A stretch of 64,000 nt of DNA, taken from Pedobacter ghigonis (GTDB lineage: Bacteria; Bacteroidota; Bacteroidia; Sphingobacteriales; Sphingobacteriaceae). Of the stretch, positions 32,668 to 41,451 are shown piece after piece. The notes under the pieces were generated by a model. That model worked only from the letters and a program-made list of their open reading frames with translations. It was not told the DNA's origin and made no database searches. The translations under genes and the position numbers were made by a program. Where the stretch lies: contig NZ_CAESCM010000018.1 in NCBI RefSeq assembly GCF_903166585.1, positions 42,641-106,640 of the forward strand. Reading direction: 5' to 3'. How positions within the stretch are numbered: position 1 is the first letter of the stretch; each line of letters opens with the position of its first letter.

Positions 32668-34335
32668 ATGAGGAGATATTTTAGGCTGCTGGCCTTATGC
32701 GTGTTGCTGTTTTCTACAAATGTTTTTGCACAGCAAAAGGTAGCAAGCATCATTTCTGCTGCAGTTAAAAAGGCTTACCCCGCAAGCGTCAGGATGTGGG
32801 GCTTTGATACTACCCGTAACGAACGTAACTCTGCACAGTTTAGTGGCGTAGTGGTAAGTGCCGATGGGTATATTTTAACGGCTGCACATACCGTACAGCC
32901 CGGCCGTAATTACAAAGTTTTTTTTACCGATGGTCGCGAAGCCATTGCCGAAGCTTTGGGTAAAATTGAAGTGAAAGAAACTCCGGGTGCACCAGATGTG
33001 GCCATGATGAAGATCTTAACCAAAGGCAGCTGGCCTTACGCCGAAATGGGGTATTCGCAAAGCCTTGTTAAAAATGAAATGTGCCTCAGCATTGCCTATC
33101 CGGAAAGTTTAAATCAGAAATTGCCCACCTTAAGACTGGGGAAGATTGCCGAGGTGAAAAACACCTATGGTTTCATTCAGTCAACCTGTAAAATGGAACC
33201 CGGCGATTCTGGCGGACCCTTGTTCGATTATTTAGGGCGGGTAATTGGCTTGCACAGTGCCATTGATGTAGCTGAAGACATGAACTTCGAAATTCCTGTT
33301 GATTTGTACCGTAAATATTGGTCGGCTTTGCAACAGGAGAAAATTTATACAGCGTTCCCCGATCAAAGCGATTTATTTAATGCCGATAACCTCGCCGCGC
33401 AGATTAAAAAAGATACCGAAAGTGGCAAGATTGATTTCGGTAAAGTAAAGTTTAGTCCAAAATTTAAAAATACCAGTTTTGAGGTCAGCAGCAGGTTAAA
33501 TGGCGAAATGAAAACGGTTAGCGCTACACTTTTTAACCTAACAGATGTTGCGGGAACGCACAAACAGGTATTGGTTACCAAAAACAGCATGACTGGTGAA
33601 GCCATTGGTCTAAAATTTAAGGATAAAACGCTTAATCTGTCCGTAATTGCCCGTGATAAAGAGAACGATTTGATATTGTTGGGTTTGAGCGAAGCCATTC
33701 AGGGTGGGATTGATCTGAAAGCGATAAAACCGTTAATCAGCGAAAACCCTGTCGGGCAATTGTTGTTTACAGCAAAGTACGATGCAACTTATTTGCAGAG
33801 TGTTTGGAGCAGCACAGCACTAAACTTACCGAAAGTATCGGCTATGCCTTATTTTGGGGCAATGGTGGCTTATAACACCAGTCCGGTAGTGTTTTCGCTT
33901 ATTAAAGCCGCAAGCCCCGCCGAACAGTCCGGATTAAAAATGGGTGATGAACTGGTAAGTATAGATGGGCAGGCGATTGCTAAATCGGCCGATTTTGTAC
34001 CTTTTATGGCGAAGTACTGGCCTGATGATGAAATTACACTAAACTGGACGAGGGAGGGGAAACCTTTCACTAAAACCGTAAAGCTGGCCGGAATAGGGCA
34101 GGGCAGTTCAAACCATCCGGCCGAAAAGTTTGCTGGTGGTAAATCGGCCCGGCGCGATGGATTTAGCGCAGTGTATGCACACGATCTGGCAGTAACTCCT
34201 GATTTAAATGGTAGCCCGGTATTTGATATTAAAGGTAATTTTTGTGGACTAAACATTGCCCGTTTTAGCAGAACGGTAGCTTTGTTTTTACCGGCCAGTG
34301 TGGTTTGCAGTTTTATAAACGAGCATATTAAATAA
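32668..34335 (+). CDS. Exported trypsin-like serine protease with PDZ domain
   Basis: A 555-aa protein with signal peptide (MRRYFRLLALCVLLFSTNVFAQ). The N-terminal HtrA-like domain holds the triad: His in ILTAAHTVQ, Asp in PDVAMMKIL, Ser in EPGDSGGPLFDYLGRVIGLHSAI. A central region (CLSIAYPES onward to ~370) looks like weakened protease strands. A PDZ domain follows at about 405-480 (SPAEQSGLKMGDELVSIDG). The last ~60 residues contain NGSPVFDIKGNFCGLNIA, which resembles the Ser-loop region of a second, inactive trypsin-like domain. Likely an envelope quality-control or processing protease; it stands alone after a terminator. Confidence 0.85.
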   Translation: MRRYFRLLALCVLLFSTNVFAQQKVASIISAAVKKAYPASVRMWGFDTTRNERNSAQFSGVVVSADGYILTAAHTVQPGRNYKVFFTDGREAIAEALGKIEVKETPGAPDVAMMKILTKGSWPYAEMGYSQSLVKNEMCLSIAYPESLNQKLPTLRLGKIAEVKNTYGFIQSTCKMEPGDSGGPLFDYLGRVIGLHSAIDVAEDMNFEIPVDLYRKYWSALQQEKIYTAFPDQSDLFNADNLAAQIKKDTESGKIDFGKVKFSPKFKNTSFEVSSRLNGEMKTVSATLFNLTDVAGTHKQVLVTKNSMTGEAIGLKFKDKTLNLSVIARDKENDLILLGLSEAIQGGIDLKAIKPLISENPVGQLLFTAKYDATYLQSVWSSTALNLPKVSAMPYFGAMVAYNTSPVVFSLIKAASPAEQSGLKMGDELVSIDGQAIAKSADFVPFMAKYWPDDEITLNWTREGKPFTKTVKLAGIGQGSSNHPAEKFAGGKSARRDGFSAVYAHDLAVTPDLNGSPVFDIKGNFCGLNIARFSRTVALFLPASVVCSFINEHIK

Positions 34336-34423
34336 GCAGTTCAGGTCAAAATCAGATTCTTGTTGCAGGCTTAACAGTAGTTTCATATTCACTTGGTTCA
34401 TTTGTTTTTAAACAAACGATTAA

Positions 34424-35719
34424 ATGAAAAAAGATTTACTTGCCCTATTTACAGCGGCAGCCATCGGTATGGTAGGCTGCAAAAAGAATCACGAAGAACC
34501 TGCCACAGATATCAGCTATCCCGATGTGGCCGAAGTTTCAGATCCTTCGGTTTTATTTACCACGGCAGCTGGTGTAAAAGTGTATAATGGTGGTTTTGGT
34601 TCGGCAGTTGCCACCGACCCAAATGCACCCGATGTTTTCTACATGCTTACCGATAGGGGATCGAACGTTGCCGGACAACTGGCCAATTCTATCATTATCG
34701 GTAAGCCTGATTTTGATCCGCAGATTGGTAAATTCAGGCTAAAAGATGGTAAACTCGTATTGGAACAGGTAATCGAGCTGAAAAATGCTGCGGGTGGCAA
34801 ACTCAATGGTCTTCCAAACCCCGCAGGTATGGGTGCTTCGGGCGAGATTGCCTACGATTTAAACGGACAGGTAATTGCACCCAGTGCTGATGGGATTGAC
34901 TCAGAAGGCCTGGTAAGGGCTGCAGATGGTTCATTTTGGATTAGCGATGAATATGGACCACATATTGCCCACTTCGATGCATCAGGTAAAACCATTGAGC
35001 GCATTAACCCCTTTGGAACCGGAACCGGTGGACGTAAAATTCCGGCTGTATTCGCCAACAGGAGAGCCAATCGCGGGATGGAAGGACTAGCCATTACGCC
35101 AGATGGCAAAACTTTGGTAGGTATGATGCAGTCGCCGATGTATAACCCTACTAAGGCGGCCACAGCAAATTCGGTAGTGCTGCGGATTTTAACTTTCGAT
35201 ATTGCAACCGGAGCAACCAAACAATACGCTTATCTGATGGATAATGTATCCTTAACCGGGGTGAGTGATATTGTTGCAATAAACAGTACTACATTTTTAA
35301 CTATAGAGCGAGATGGTCTTTTTGGCGGTGCAGCAACTAATCCGGCGGCCTTTAAAAAAGTGTTTAAAATCGATATCAGTGGCGCAACCGATATTTCAGA
35401 TGCAGCAGATGGTGCTACAGGTAAACTTTACGGCGGAAAAACTGTCGAGGAACTTAACAATGCGGCTGGTTTAAGTACTGCAGGCGTTGTGCCGGTAATC
35501 AAAACACTGGTTTTGGATTTACTGAAAGATTTGCCAAAAGTATATCCACACGATAAAGCCGAAGGTTTAGCATTACTTCCCGGCAATATCCTGGTAATTT
35601 CGAACGACGATGATTTCGGCGTGGTAGACAATGGAGCAAGCGGATTTGCACAGAAGATTTTGCCTTTAACCAATGCAGTAGATCGTAATCGACTGTATTT
35701 TGTGAAAATTAAACTTTAA
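34424..35719 (+). CDS. Esterase-like-activity-of-phytase family lipoprotein
   Basis: A 431-aa lipoprotein with lipobox Cys 19 (TAAAIGMVGCKK). The rest reads as a beta-propeller of the phytase-esterase-like family: DPNAPDVFYMLTDRGSN, EGLVRAADGSFWISDEYGPHIAHFDASGK, GMEGLAITPDGKTLVGMMQS, and KAEGLALLPGNILVISNDDDFG. The repeated acidic DEYGP and NDDDF segments would bind calcium. These proteins are assigned to phosphate-ester hydrolysis by similarity only. The ATG is preceded by an inverted repeat TTTGTTT-TT-AAACAAA (34401-34416) near the ribosome entry site, which may affect initiation. Confidence 0.8.
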   Translation: MKKDLLALFTAAAIGMVGCKKNHEEPATDISYPDVAEVSDPSVLFTTAAGVKVYNGGFGSAVATDPNAPDVFYMLTDRGSNVAGQLANSIIIGKPDFDPQIGKFRLKDGKLVLEQVIELKNAAGGKLNGLPNPAGMGASGEIAYDLNGQVIAPSADGIDSEGLVRAADGSFWISDEYGPHIAHFDASGKTIERINPFGTGTGGRKIPAVFANRRANRGMEGLAITPDGKTLVGMMQSPMYNPTKAATANSVVLRILTFDIATGATKQYAYLMDNVSLTGVSDIVAINSTTFLTIERDGLFGGAATNPAAFKKVFKIDISGATDISDAADGATGKLYGGKTVEELNNAAGLSTAGVVPVIKTLVLDLLKDLPKVYPHDKAEGLALLPGNILVISNDDDFGVVDNGASGFAQKILPLTNAVDRNRLYFVKIKL

Positions 35720-35726
35720 AATATTT

Positions 35727-35759
35727 AGCCCCTTATCTTACAGGTAAGTGGCTTTTTTT
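35727..35759 (+). terminator. Terminator after the phytase-esterase-like gene
   Basis: AGCCCCTTA / TAAGTGGCT imperfect stem with T-rich tail (seven T), 8 bp after the stop. Confidence 0.8.
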
Positions 35760-35922
35760 AGTGCTTTTGCCTGGATTGAGTATAAGCGTTTACAACTTAT
35801 GGGTGTTGAGGGTTGGCTTTTAAGGTACGGTTGCTTACCGTAATTTTACCCTTTTTTGCTACAGGTGTTGTAAATTAGACAGACATTAACAAGATTTGTA
35901 TTGTCTATCTTAACTTATTCAT

Positions 35923-36303
35923 ATGTATTACACTTGTGCGATTGTTGATGACGAACAACATGCTATTGATGTGTTGACGGATTACATTAACGACACCCGC
36001 TTTTTAAGAGTAACCAATAATTTTAACAACCCGATTGATGCCCTGGAAAGCATAAGTGCAGGCGATAAAGTTGATTTCCTTTTTTTGGATATTGATATGG
36101 ATGGGATGCAGGGTACTGAACTTTCAGCGCACCTGAGGTCGAAGGCGAGGTTTATTATTTATGCCTCTTCCAACCTCGAGCACGATGTAAAGGAAACCAA
36201 CTCGGATTTTGAATGTTATCTGGGTAAACCGATATCGATGAAACGCTTTTCGGGTACCATAGAAACATTGATGCGGTTGAATAACCTGCCCATAAAAAAC
36301 TGA
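35923..36303 (+). CDS. Single-domain response regulator (receiver only)
   Basis: A 126-aa receiver domain: acidic pair in AIVDDEQHA (Asp 9-10), phosphoacceptor Asp 56 in FLFLDIDMDG, and the conserved Lys in CYLGKPIS. The domain resembles receivers of LytTR-type regulators of Bacteroidota, but the gene stops right after the receiver and the following frame encodes something unrelated, so there is no output domain. It could act as a phosphate sink or a CheY-like adaptor. No histidine kinase is in the window. The next gene begins 13 bp later, suggesting a two-gene unit. Confidence 0.88.
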   Translation: MYYTCAIVDDEQHAIDVLTDYINDTRFLRVTNNFNNPIDALESISAGDKVDFLFLDIDMDGMQGTELSAHLRSKARFIIYASSNLEHDVKETNSDFECYLGKPISMKRFSGTIETLMRLNNLPIKN

Positions 36304-36316
36304 AATAAAAAAGATT

Positions 36317-36787
36317 ATGATTGAGCTCTCTTACTCATTTGAACACGAATTTTTAGCCAATACCGCTTATCAGCTGATGCGCGTAAACATGAACGACCCC
36401 TGGCTGGTGCTTTCGGGAAGTGATGTGGTTGGCATTATAGATCAGGATGAAAACGACGGCTGGAAACAGACTGTAGGGGAGCAGATGCCAGAAGACGTGG
36501 TTAAAGGTATGGGCGACCTGATTGCCATGCAACAGTTTAGCTGGCTGCCCAAGCTCATTAAAAAACAGTGGCCCGAGTATGTGCAGGAAGTTATTGTAGA
36601 GAACGAAAAAAATTACGAAGTGGTTTGCCACAAAGATACCTGTCCCGATCGCTTTAAACAACGTTTTACACCAGGCATTCATGCCTTAGCCAAACGCGAA
36701 ACCGAGCTGGTATTCAAAGTTCGCCGCTTTAAAGTTTCAGGCCATTATCACGTAGTTAAAACACGCACCGCCGACCGCTACGCTTAA
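36317..36787 (+). CDS. Unrecognised 156-aa protein next to a response regulator
   Basis: I do not recognise this protein. It has no signal peptide or membrane segment, and has several Trp and acidic residues in the first half (NDPWLVLSGSDVVGIIDQDENDGWKQ). A segment with two Cys (VVCHKDTCPDRFKQRF) and a basic C-terminal third (KRETELVFKVRRFKVSGHYHVVKTRTADRYA) follow. It lies 13 bp behind the single-domain response regulator, so a functional link is plausible. Codon use fits the genome. Confidence 0.7.
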   Translation: MIELSYSFEHEFLANTAYQLMRVNMNDPWLVLSGSDVVGIIDQDENDGWKQTVGEQMPEDVVKGMGDLIAMQQFSWLPKLIKKQWPEYVQEVIVENEKNYEVVCHKDTCPDRFKQRFTPGIHALAKRETELVFKVRRFKVSGHYHVVKTRTADRYA

Positions 36788-37080
36788 AAGTGATTGAAGG
36801 CTTGAATGTTGGAAGGTTTGAAGGTTGAAAGGTTGGAATGTTTGAAAGTTGGAATTTAAAACCATTCGATCATTCACTAATTCTATGATTCTTTTATTAG
36901 TGATTGAGTGTTGGAATTTTGAATGAGTGAATTTAAAGTCATTCAACCATTCACTAATTCAATCCTTCTTTTATTAATGATTGAGTGTTGGAATTTTGAA
37001 TGAGTGAATTTAAAACCATTCGATCATTCGCTAATTCAATCCTTCACTTGCTCCTTCTCTAAATCAATCATTCAAAATTT
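36788..37080. repeat. 77-bp tandem repeat spacer
   Basis: Units start at 36852, 36929 and 37006 (77-bp period). The first two are complete and the third is cut off near 37050. Each carries GAATTTAAA, CATTC, TTCACTAATTC and GATTGAGTGTTGGAATTTTGA blocks whose TGAATGAGTGAA and ATTCACTAATTCAA parts are partly self-complementary. Before the first unit lies a degenerate run of GTTTGAAGGTTGAAAGG-type motifs (36790-36851). No gene is contained. Confidence 0.85.
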
Positions 37081-37166
37081 CTTGCAAATAAATCGCTAGT
37101 TGGGTTTTTATTTAGACTAATTCTTGTTAGTTTTGGGCGTTAAATCTTATCAGTAGATCCCAAACA

Positions 37167-38675
37167 ATGAAAAAACTCTTACTAGGCCTAACTTTATTAT
37201 GGTCTGTTTCTGCACAGGCACAAAAAAACAGCTTGCTCGATCAGGCTTTTTGGCAAGGCAAACCAGATGTAAACAGTGTTAAAGCAGAAATCGAAAAAGG
37301 AGCAAATCCTGCCCAGTTAAATGGTTCGAGCTTCGATCCGGTAGTGATGGCCATTAATGCCGAAGCACCCAACGAAACCATTAAATATCTGTTGGTTCAG
37401 CCCGGAAACGAAGTAACCAAGCTTACGCACGATGGCCGTACTTATTTACATTGGGCAGCAAACAGGGGGAACGACGAAATATTAAGTTACCTCTTATCAA
37501 AAGGCATTAACGTAGGCTTAAAAGATAGCCATGGCGTTACTGCATTAACTTTTGCAGCCGGTTCCGGTCAGCAAAACACCAAAATTTACGACTTACTTTT
37601 AGCCAATGGTGCCAATTTAAAAACCGATGTAAACGGTAGCGGAGCAAATGCTTTGCTTTTAGCTATTGGCAGCGATAAGGATTTTAAACTTACCGATTAT
37701 TTCGTAGGTAAAGGACTTGATTTAAAAAGTACCGACGCAGATGGTTTAAATGCTTTCGGTTATGTAGCCAGAAGTGGTAATATCGAAGCGCTTAAAGCTT
37801 TACTTGCAAAAGGCATCCCTGTTGATCAGTCGGCCTTAATAACAGCAAGTGAAGGTAGTCGCAGAGGCAGCAACGGTATAGAAGTTTACCAATACCTGGA
37901 GAGCTTAAAAATTAAGCCAACCAATACCAACAAAGAAGGCCGCAACGTATTGCACGCCCTGGTTCGTAAACCTAAACAAAATGATATTATTGCCCATTTC
38001 ATTACAGCAGGCGTTGATGTTAACAAGGCTGATAACGATGGCAACACACCTTTAATGTATGCTGCTGCCACTAACCGCGATACTGCAGTACTGGCTTTAT
38101 TATTGCCAAAAGTGAAAAACATTAACCAGGTAAATACCAAAGGACTGAGTGCCCTGGCTATGGCGGTGAACAGTAATTCGCCTGCAGTGGTAGCTTATTT
38201 GCTTGGTAAAGGTGCCGATTTAAAAACAACTGATAAAGACGGTAATAACCTGGCTTACTACCTGATCCAATCGTATAGAAGTGCAGAGGCAGGCCGTGGT
38301 TTCAATGCCGGCGGACCTTCTAAAGCTGAAGAATTTGAAGGTAAACTTAAATTGTTGCAGGCCAAAGGTTTCGACCTGGCTGCAGCACAGAAAAATGGCA
38401 ATACACTTTACCATTTAGCAGTTGCCAAAGGCGATTTAAGTTTGGTAAAACGTGTGCAGGATTTCAAAATTGACGTAAACAGCCCAAACAAAGAAGGCAT
38501 AACCCCTTTACATAAAGCCGCAATGATCTCTAAAGATGATGTGATGCTAAAATACCTTTTAACCATTGGTGCTAAAAAAGAAGCCAAAACAAGTTTCGAC
38601 GAGAGTGCTTTTGACCTGGCCAGCGAAAACGAATCGCTAAGCAAAGGAAATGTATCACTAAGCTTTTTAAAATAG
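37167..38675 (+). CDS. Exported ankyrin-repeat protein
   Basis: A 502-aa protein with signal peptide (MKKLLLGLTLLWSVSAQAQ) and about ten ankyrin repeats across most of its length, e.g. DGRTYLHWAANRGNDEILSYLLSKG, HGVTALTFAAGSGQQN, DGNTPLMYAAATNRDTAVLALLL, KGLSALAMAVNSNSPAVVAYLLGKG and EGITPLHKAAMISKDDVMLKYLL. It is exported to the periplasm or outer membrane and probably scaffolds another protein. The DUF2271 gene begins 3 bp after its stop, so it belongs to the flavinylation-type operon. Partner unknown. Confidence 0.9.
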   Translation: MKKLLLGLTLLWSVSAQAQKNSLLDQAFWQGKPDVNSVKAEIEKGANPAQLNGSSFDPVVMAINAEAPNETIKYLLVQPGNEVTKLTHDGRTYLHWAANRGNDEILSYLLSKGINVGLKDSHGVTALTFAAGSGQQNTKIYDLLLANGANLKTDVNGSGANALLLAIGSDKDFKLTDYFVGKGLDLKSTDADGLNAFGYVARSGNIEALKALLAKGIPVDQSALITASEGSRRGSNGIEVYQYLESLKIKPTNTNKEGRNVLHALVRKPKQNDIIAHFITAGVDVNKADNDGNTPLMYAAATNRDTAVLALLLPKVKNINQVNTKGLSALAMAVNSNSPAVVAYLLGKGADLKTTDKDGNNLAYYLIQSYRSAEAGRGFNAGGPSKAEEFEGKLKLLQAKGFDLAAAQKNGNTLYHLAVAKGDLSLVKRVQDFKIDVNSPNKEGITPLHKAAMISKDDVMLKYLLTIGAKKEAKTSFDESAFDLASENESLSKGNVSLSFLK

Positions 38676-38678
38676 AAT

Positions 38679-39167
38679 ATGAACAACTTAATTAAAATAA
38701 CATTACTTTTTTGTGCGCTTGCCTTTTTTAAACCAACACAAGCCAATGCACAAGCTGCCGCGAAATACAAATGCATGATCCAGATGAAGAGCTATATGGG
38801 CGAAGGTGCTTACATCGTTATTTCGCTGGTAGATGCCAAAGGACAGTACAACAAAACGCTTTATGTGCTGGGTTCTGATAAAAAATGGTACAACAGCTTA
38901 AAAGAGTGGCATAAATTTTACGCGCAGAAACCAACCAATATCAGTGCGGTTACCGGTGCATCGTTAACAGGCGGCGACCGTGGTGTTTCTGTTATCGAAA
39001 TCGAAAAAGCTAAAATCAATGCCGGTTACAAACTGCGTTTCGAAACTGCGGTTGAAGACAAAGAATATTTCGTTAAAGATCTCGAAATCCCATTAACAAC
39101 TGAGGCACTTTCGGCCAAAACTGATGGTACAGGATTTATCAGATACGTACGTTTTAGCGCGAATTAA
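38679..39167 (+). CDS. DUF2271-type exported protein with flavinylation-like motif
   Basis: A 162-aa exported protein (signal peptide ending ANAQA). The body matches the DUF2271 pattern: YIVISLVDAKGQYNKTLYVLG, KKWYNSLKEWHKFYA. The segment SAVTGASLTGGDRG holds T-G-A-S-L-T (residues 92-97), which resembles the S/T-G-A-T/S-x-T acceptor site at which ApbE attaches FMN to Thr in NqrC/RnfG-type domains; Thr 97 would be the acceptor. The next gene is a PepSY-flavoreductase and the convergent gene is ApbE. A role as a small flavin-carrying electron shuttle is inferred. Confidence 0.8.
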   Translation: MNNLIKITLLFCALAFFKPTQANAQAAAKYKCMIQMKSYMGEGAYIVISLVDAKGQYNKTLYVLGSDKKWYNSLKEWHKFYAQKPTNISAVTGASLTGGDRGVSVIEIEKAKINAGYKLRFETAVEDKEYFVKDLEIPLTTEALSAKTDGTGFIRYVRFSAN

Positions 39168-39182
39168 AATTCAGTTAAAACT

Positions 39183-41378
39183 ATGACTACTAAAGTTTGG
39201 AGATACAGCCACTTAACCCTGGCTGTATCTTCTTTTATTTTTCTATTGCTTGCTTCCGTTACCGGCATTATCCTTTCTGCTGAGCCAATCAGCCAAAAAA
39301 TGAAACCTTACGGGGTTGCTAAGCTCCAAAATACCGATGTTGCCACGGTTATCCCCATTCTTAAAACCAAATACAGCGAAATTACCAGTATTACTGTTGA
39401 GAATGGTCAATTTGTATTGTTGCAGGCCATTGATAACAATGGTGATGATGTAAAAGCATATATCGATCCTAAAACGGGTACTATTTTAGGTACACCCGGT
39501 AAAAAGAACGAATTTTTTCAGTGGGTAACCACTTTGCACCGTTCGCTTTTCCTGCACGAAACCGGTCGTTTTTTTATTGGTTTAACAGCATTTTTACTAT
39601 CACTCATTGCCATTTCCGGTATTTTGCTTACCATTCAAAGGCAAAGGGGCATCATGCGTTTTTTTGCCAAAATACAAAGGGATGGCTTTTCGCAATATTA
39701 TCACGTAATTTTAGGCCGTATTTTACTCATTCCCATCCTGATTATTGCTATCAGCGGTACTTATCTTTCGCTAAATACACTGGGGATTTTAAAAACCGTT
39801 AAAACCAGTGTTGATGTTAACCTCGATAAGCTTAAAGCTACTCCGGTAAAAAACCTGAAAGATTTTACAGTTTTTAAGAATATCAGTCTGGCCGAAGTAC
39901 AGTCAATCGAATTTCCTTTTTCAGAAGATGTAGAGGATTATTTTATCTTGACACTTAAAGACCGCGAAATAGCGGTAAACCAACTTACTGGTGAGGTGCT
40001 GGCCGAAAACAAATATCCTTTCGCTTTATTGCTTAGTAATTTAAGTCTCGATATCCACACAGGCAGAACCAATGTGGTTTGGGCGGTGGTATTGGGCATA
40101 TCATCGATCGGGATTTTGTTTTTTATCTATTCGGGTTTCGCCATTACGTTAAAACGCATATCGAAACGCAGTAAAAACAAATACAAGGCTGTAGAGGCTA
40201 CGCATATTATTTTAACCGGATCAGAAAACGGCAGCACGCAGGGCTATGCCGCTGCCCTCCATAAACTGTTGCTTAAGCAGGGCAAAATCTCGTACATCAC
40301 CACACTGAACACTTATACAGTTTTCCCTAAAGCAGAACAGCTGATTATTTTTACCTCCACCTATGGACTCGGCGATGCACCCTCAAACGGGAGCCGCTTT
40401 TTGCAAAAGATAATCGATACGCCACAAACGCAAGCACTTCATTATGCCGTGTTGGGATTTGGATCTAAAGAATACCCCGATTTTTGCAAGTTTGCCTTCG
40501 ATGTGCATAACCTTCTTGCTAAAGAGAGCTGGGCTACTCCGCTGATCGATATCCATACGGTGAACGATAAATCGCCACAGGATCTGCAGTTGTGGGAAGA
40601 GGCCTGGTCGCAAATGAGTGGTATTGAGGTGAATGTACTTTCCGCTCAAAAAGCAGCGAAGCCTAAAAAGTTAAAAAAATTCATCGTTCAATCGAATACG
40701 GGCGAAGCTAAAAAAGAGGGTGTTTTTCAGGTTAAGTTAAATGCTGTTGGTAAACTAAAAGCAAAATCAGGCGATTTACTGGCTATTTATCCGGCAAACG
40801 ATCACCGCGAACGGTTGTATTCAATAGGCGTGATCGATAATGCCATACAACTGAGTGTGCGTTTGCATCCCGATGGCTTGGGATCTGGTTTTTTACATGA
40901 TCTTAAACCTGAAGCTGTTTTGAAAGCCAAAGTGGTTAAAAACCCACATTTTCATTTCCCTGCAAAGGCGGGTAGGGTGATTATGATTTCGAATGGTACC
41001 GGTATTGCCCCGTTTTTAGGGATGATTAACCAGAATGCCGCTAAAGTACCTTGTTATTTGTTTTGTGGTTTCAGGGAAAATTCATCTTTCGAGCCCTTTC
41101 AGCAGTTTTTAACCGAAATGCATACCCACGCAAAGGTGAGCGACCTTAAAATTGCTTTCTCGCGCGAAGGGAATAAGCAGTACGTAAGCGACCTGATTCG
41201 TGCCGAAGCCAATTTTGTAGCCGAAAGTCTCACGCAATCAGCGGTAGTAATGATCTGCGGATCGCTGGCGATGCAAAAAGATATTGTACAGATACTGGAA
41301 GAAATATGCCAGGAAAAAACCGGACATCCATTGTCATTTTATCAATCGCGAAACCAGGTGTTAACCGATTGTTATTAG
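39183..41378 (+). CDS. PepSY-membrane/flavodoxin/ferredoxin-reductase fusion
   Basis: A 731-aa membrane flavoenzyme. Residues ~1-330 are a PepSY-associated membrane module with about four helices (residues ~13-30, 135-155, 175-200, 300-325) and conserved His in TLHRSLFLHETGR. Residues ~340-490 form a flavodoxin domain (ILTGSENGSTQGYAAALHKLL ... IIFTSTYGLGDAPSNGS). Residues ~500-731 form a CysJ-like FAD/NAD(P) reductase (RLYSIGVID; GRVIMISNGTGIAPFLGMI; SAVVMICGSLAMQKD). It would carry electrons from cytosolic NAD(P)H across the inner membrane. It starts 15 bp after the DUF2271 gene and ends at a terminator. Confidence 0.9.
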   Translation: MTTKVWRYSHLTLAVSSFIFLLLASVTGIILSAEPISQKMKPYGVAKLQNTDVATVIPILKTKYSEITSITVENGQFVLLQAIDNNGDDVKAYIDPKTGTILGTPGKKNEFFQWVTTLHRSLFLHETGRFFIGLTAFLLSLIAISGILLTIQRQRGIMRFFAKIQRDGFSQYYHVILGRILLIPILIIAISGTYLSLNTLGILKTVKTSVDVNLDKLKATPVKNLKDFTVFKNISLAEVQSIEFPFSEDVEDYFILTLKDREIAVNQLTGEVLAENKYPFALLLSNLSLDIHTGRTNVVWAVVLGISSIGILFFIYSGFAITLKRISKRSKNKYKAVEATHIILTGSENGSTQGYAAALHKLLLKQGKISYITTLNTYTVFPKAEQLIIFTSTYGLGDAPSNGSRFLQKIIDTPQTQALHYAVLGFGSKEYPDFCKFAFDVHNLLAKESWATPLIDIHTVNDKSPQDLQLWEEAWSQMSGIEVNVLSAQKAAKPKKLKKFIVQSNTGEAKKEGVFQVKLNAVGKLKAKSGDLLAIYPANDHRERLYSIGVIDNAIQLSVRLHPDGLGSGFLHDLKPEAVLKAKVVKNPHFHFPAKAGRVIMISNGTGIAPFLGMINQNAAKVPCYLFCGFRENSSFEPFQQFLTEMHTHAKVSDLKIAFSREGNKQYVSDLIRAEANFVAESLTQSAVVMICGSLAMQKDIVQILEEICQEKTGHPLSFYQSRNQVLTDCY

Positions 41379-41385
41379 GTAATTC

Positions 41386-41420
41386 AACCTCGCAGGATTT
41401 TAAATCCTGTGAGGTTTTTT
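41386..41420. terminator. Terminator between the flavoreductase and apbE
   Basis: AACCTCGCAGGATTT / AAATCCTGTGAGGTT stem (one wobble) with a 2-nt loop, then T run. It serves the plus-strand operon and, by its A/T-flanked symmetry, possibly the convergent apbE. Confidence 0.85.
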
Positions 41421-41451
41421 ATTTAGTAAAAGATTGTTTCAATTACTTTGC

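Noticed and set aside
35923..36787. LytTR response regulator broken by a frameshift
   Set aside because: The sequence after the receiver stop encodes an intact, differently composed protein with its own start, and no LytTR DNA-binding motif appears in any frame.
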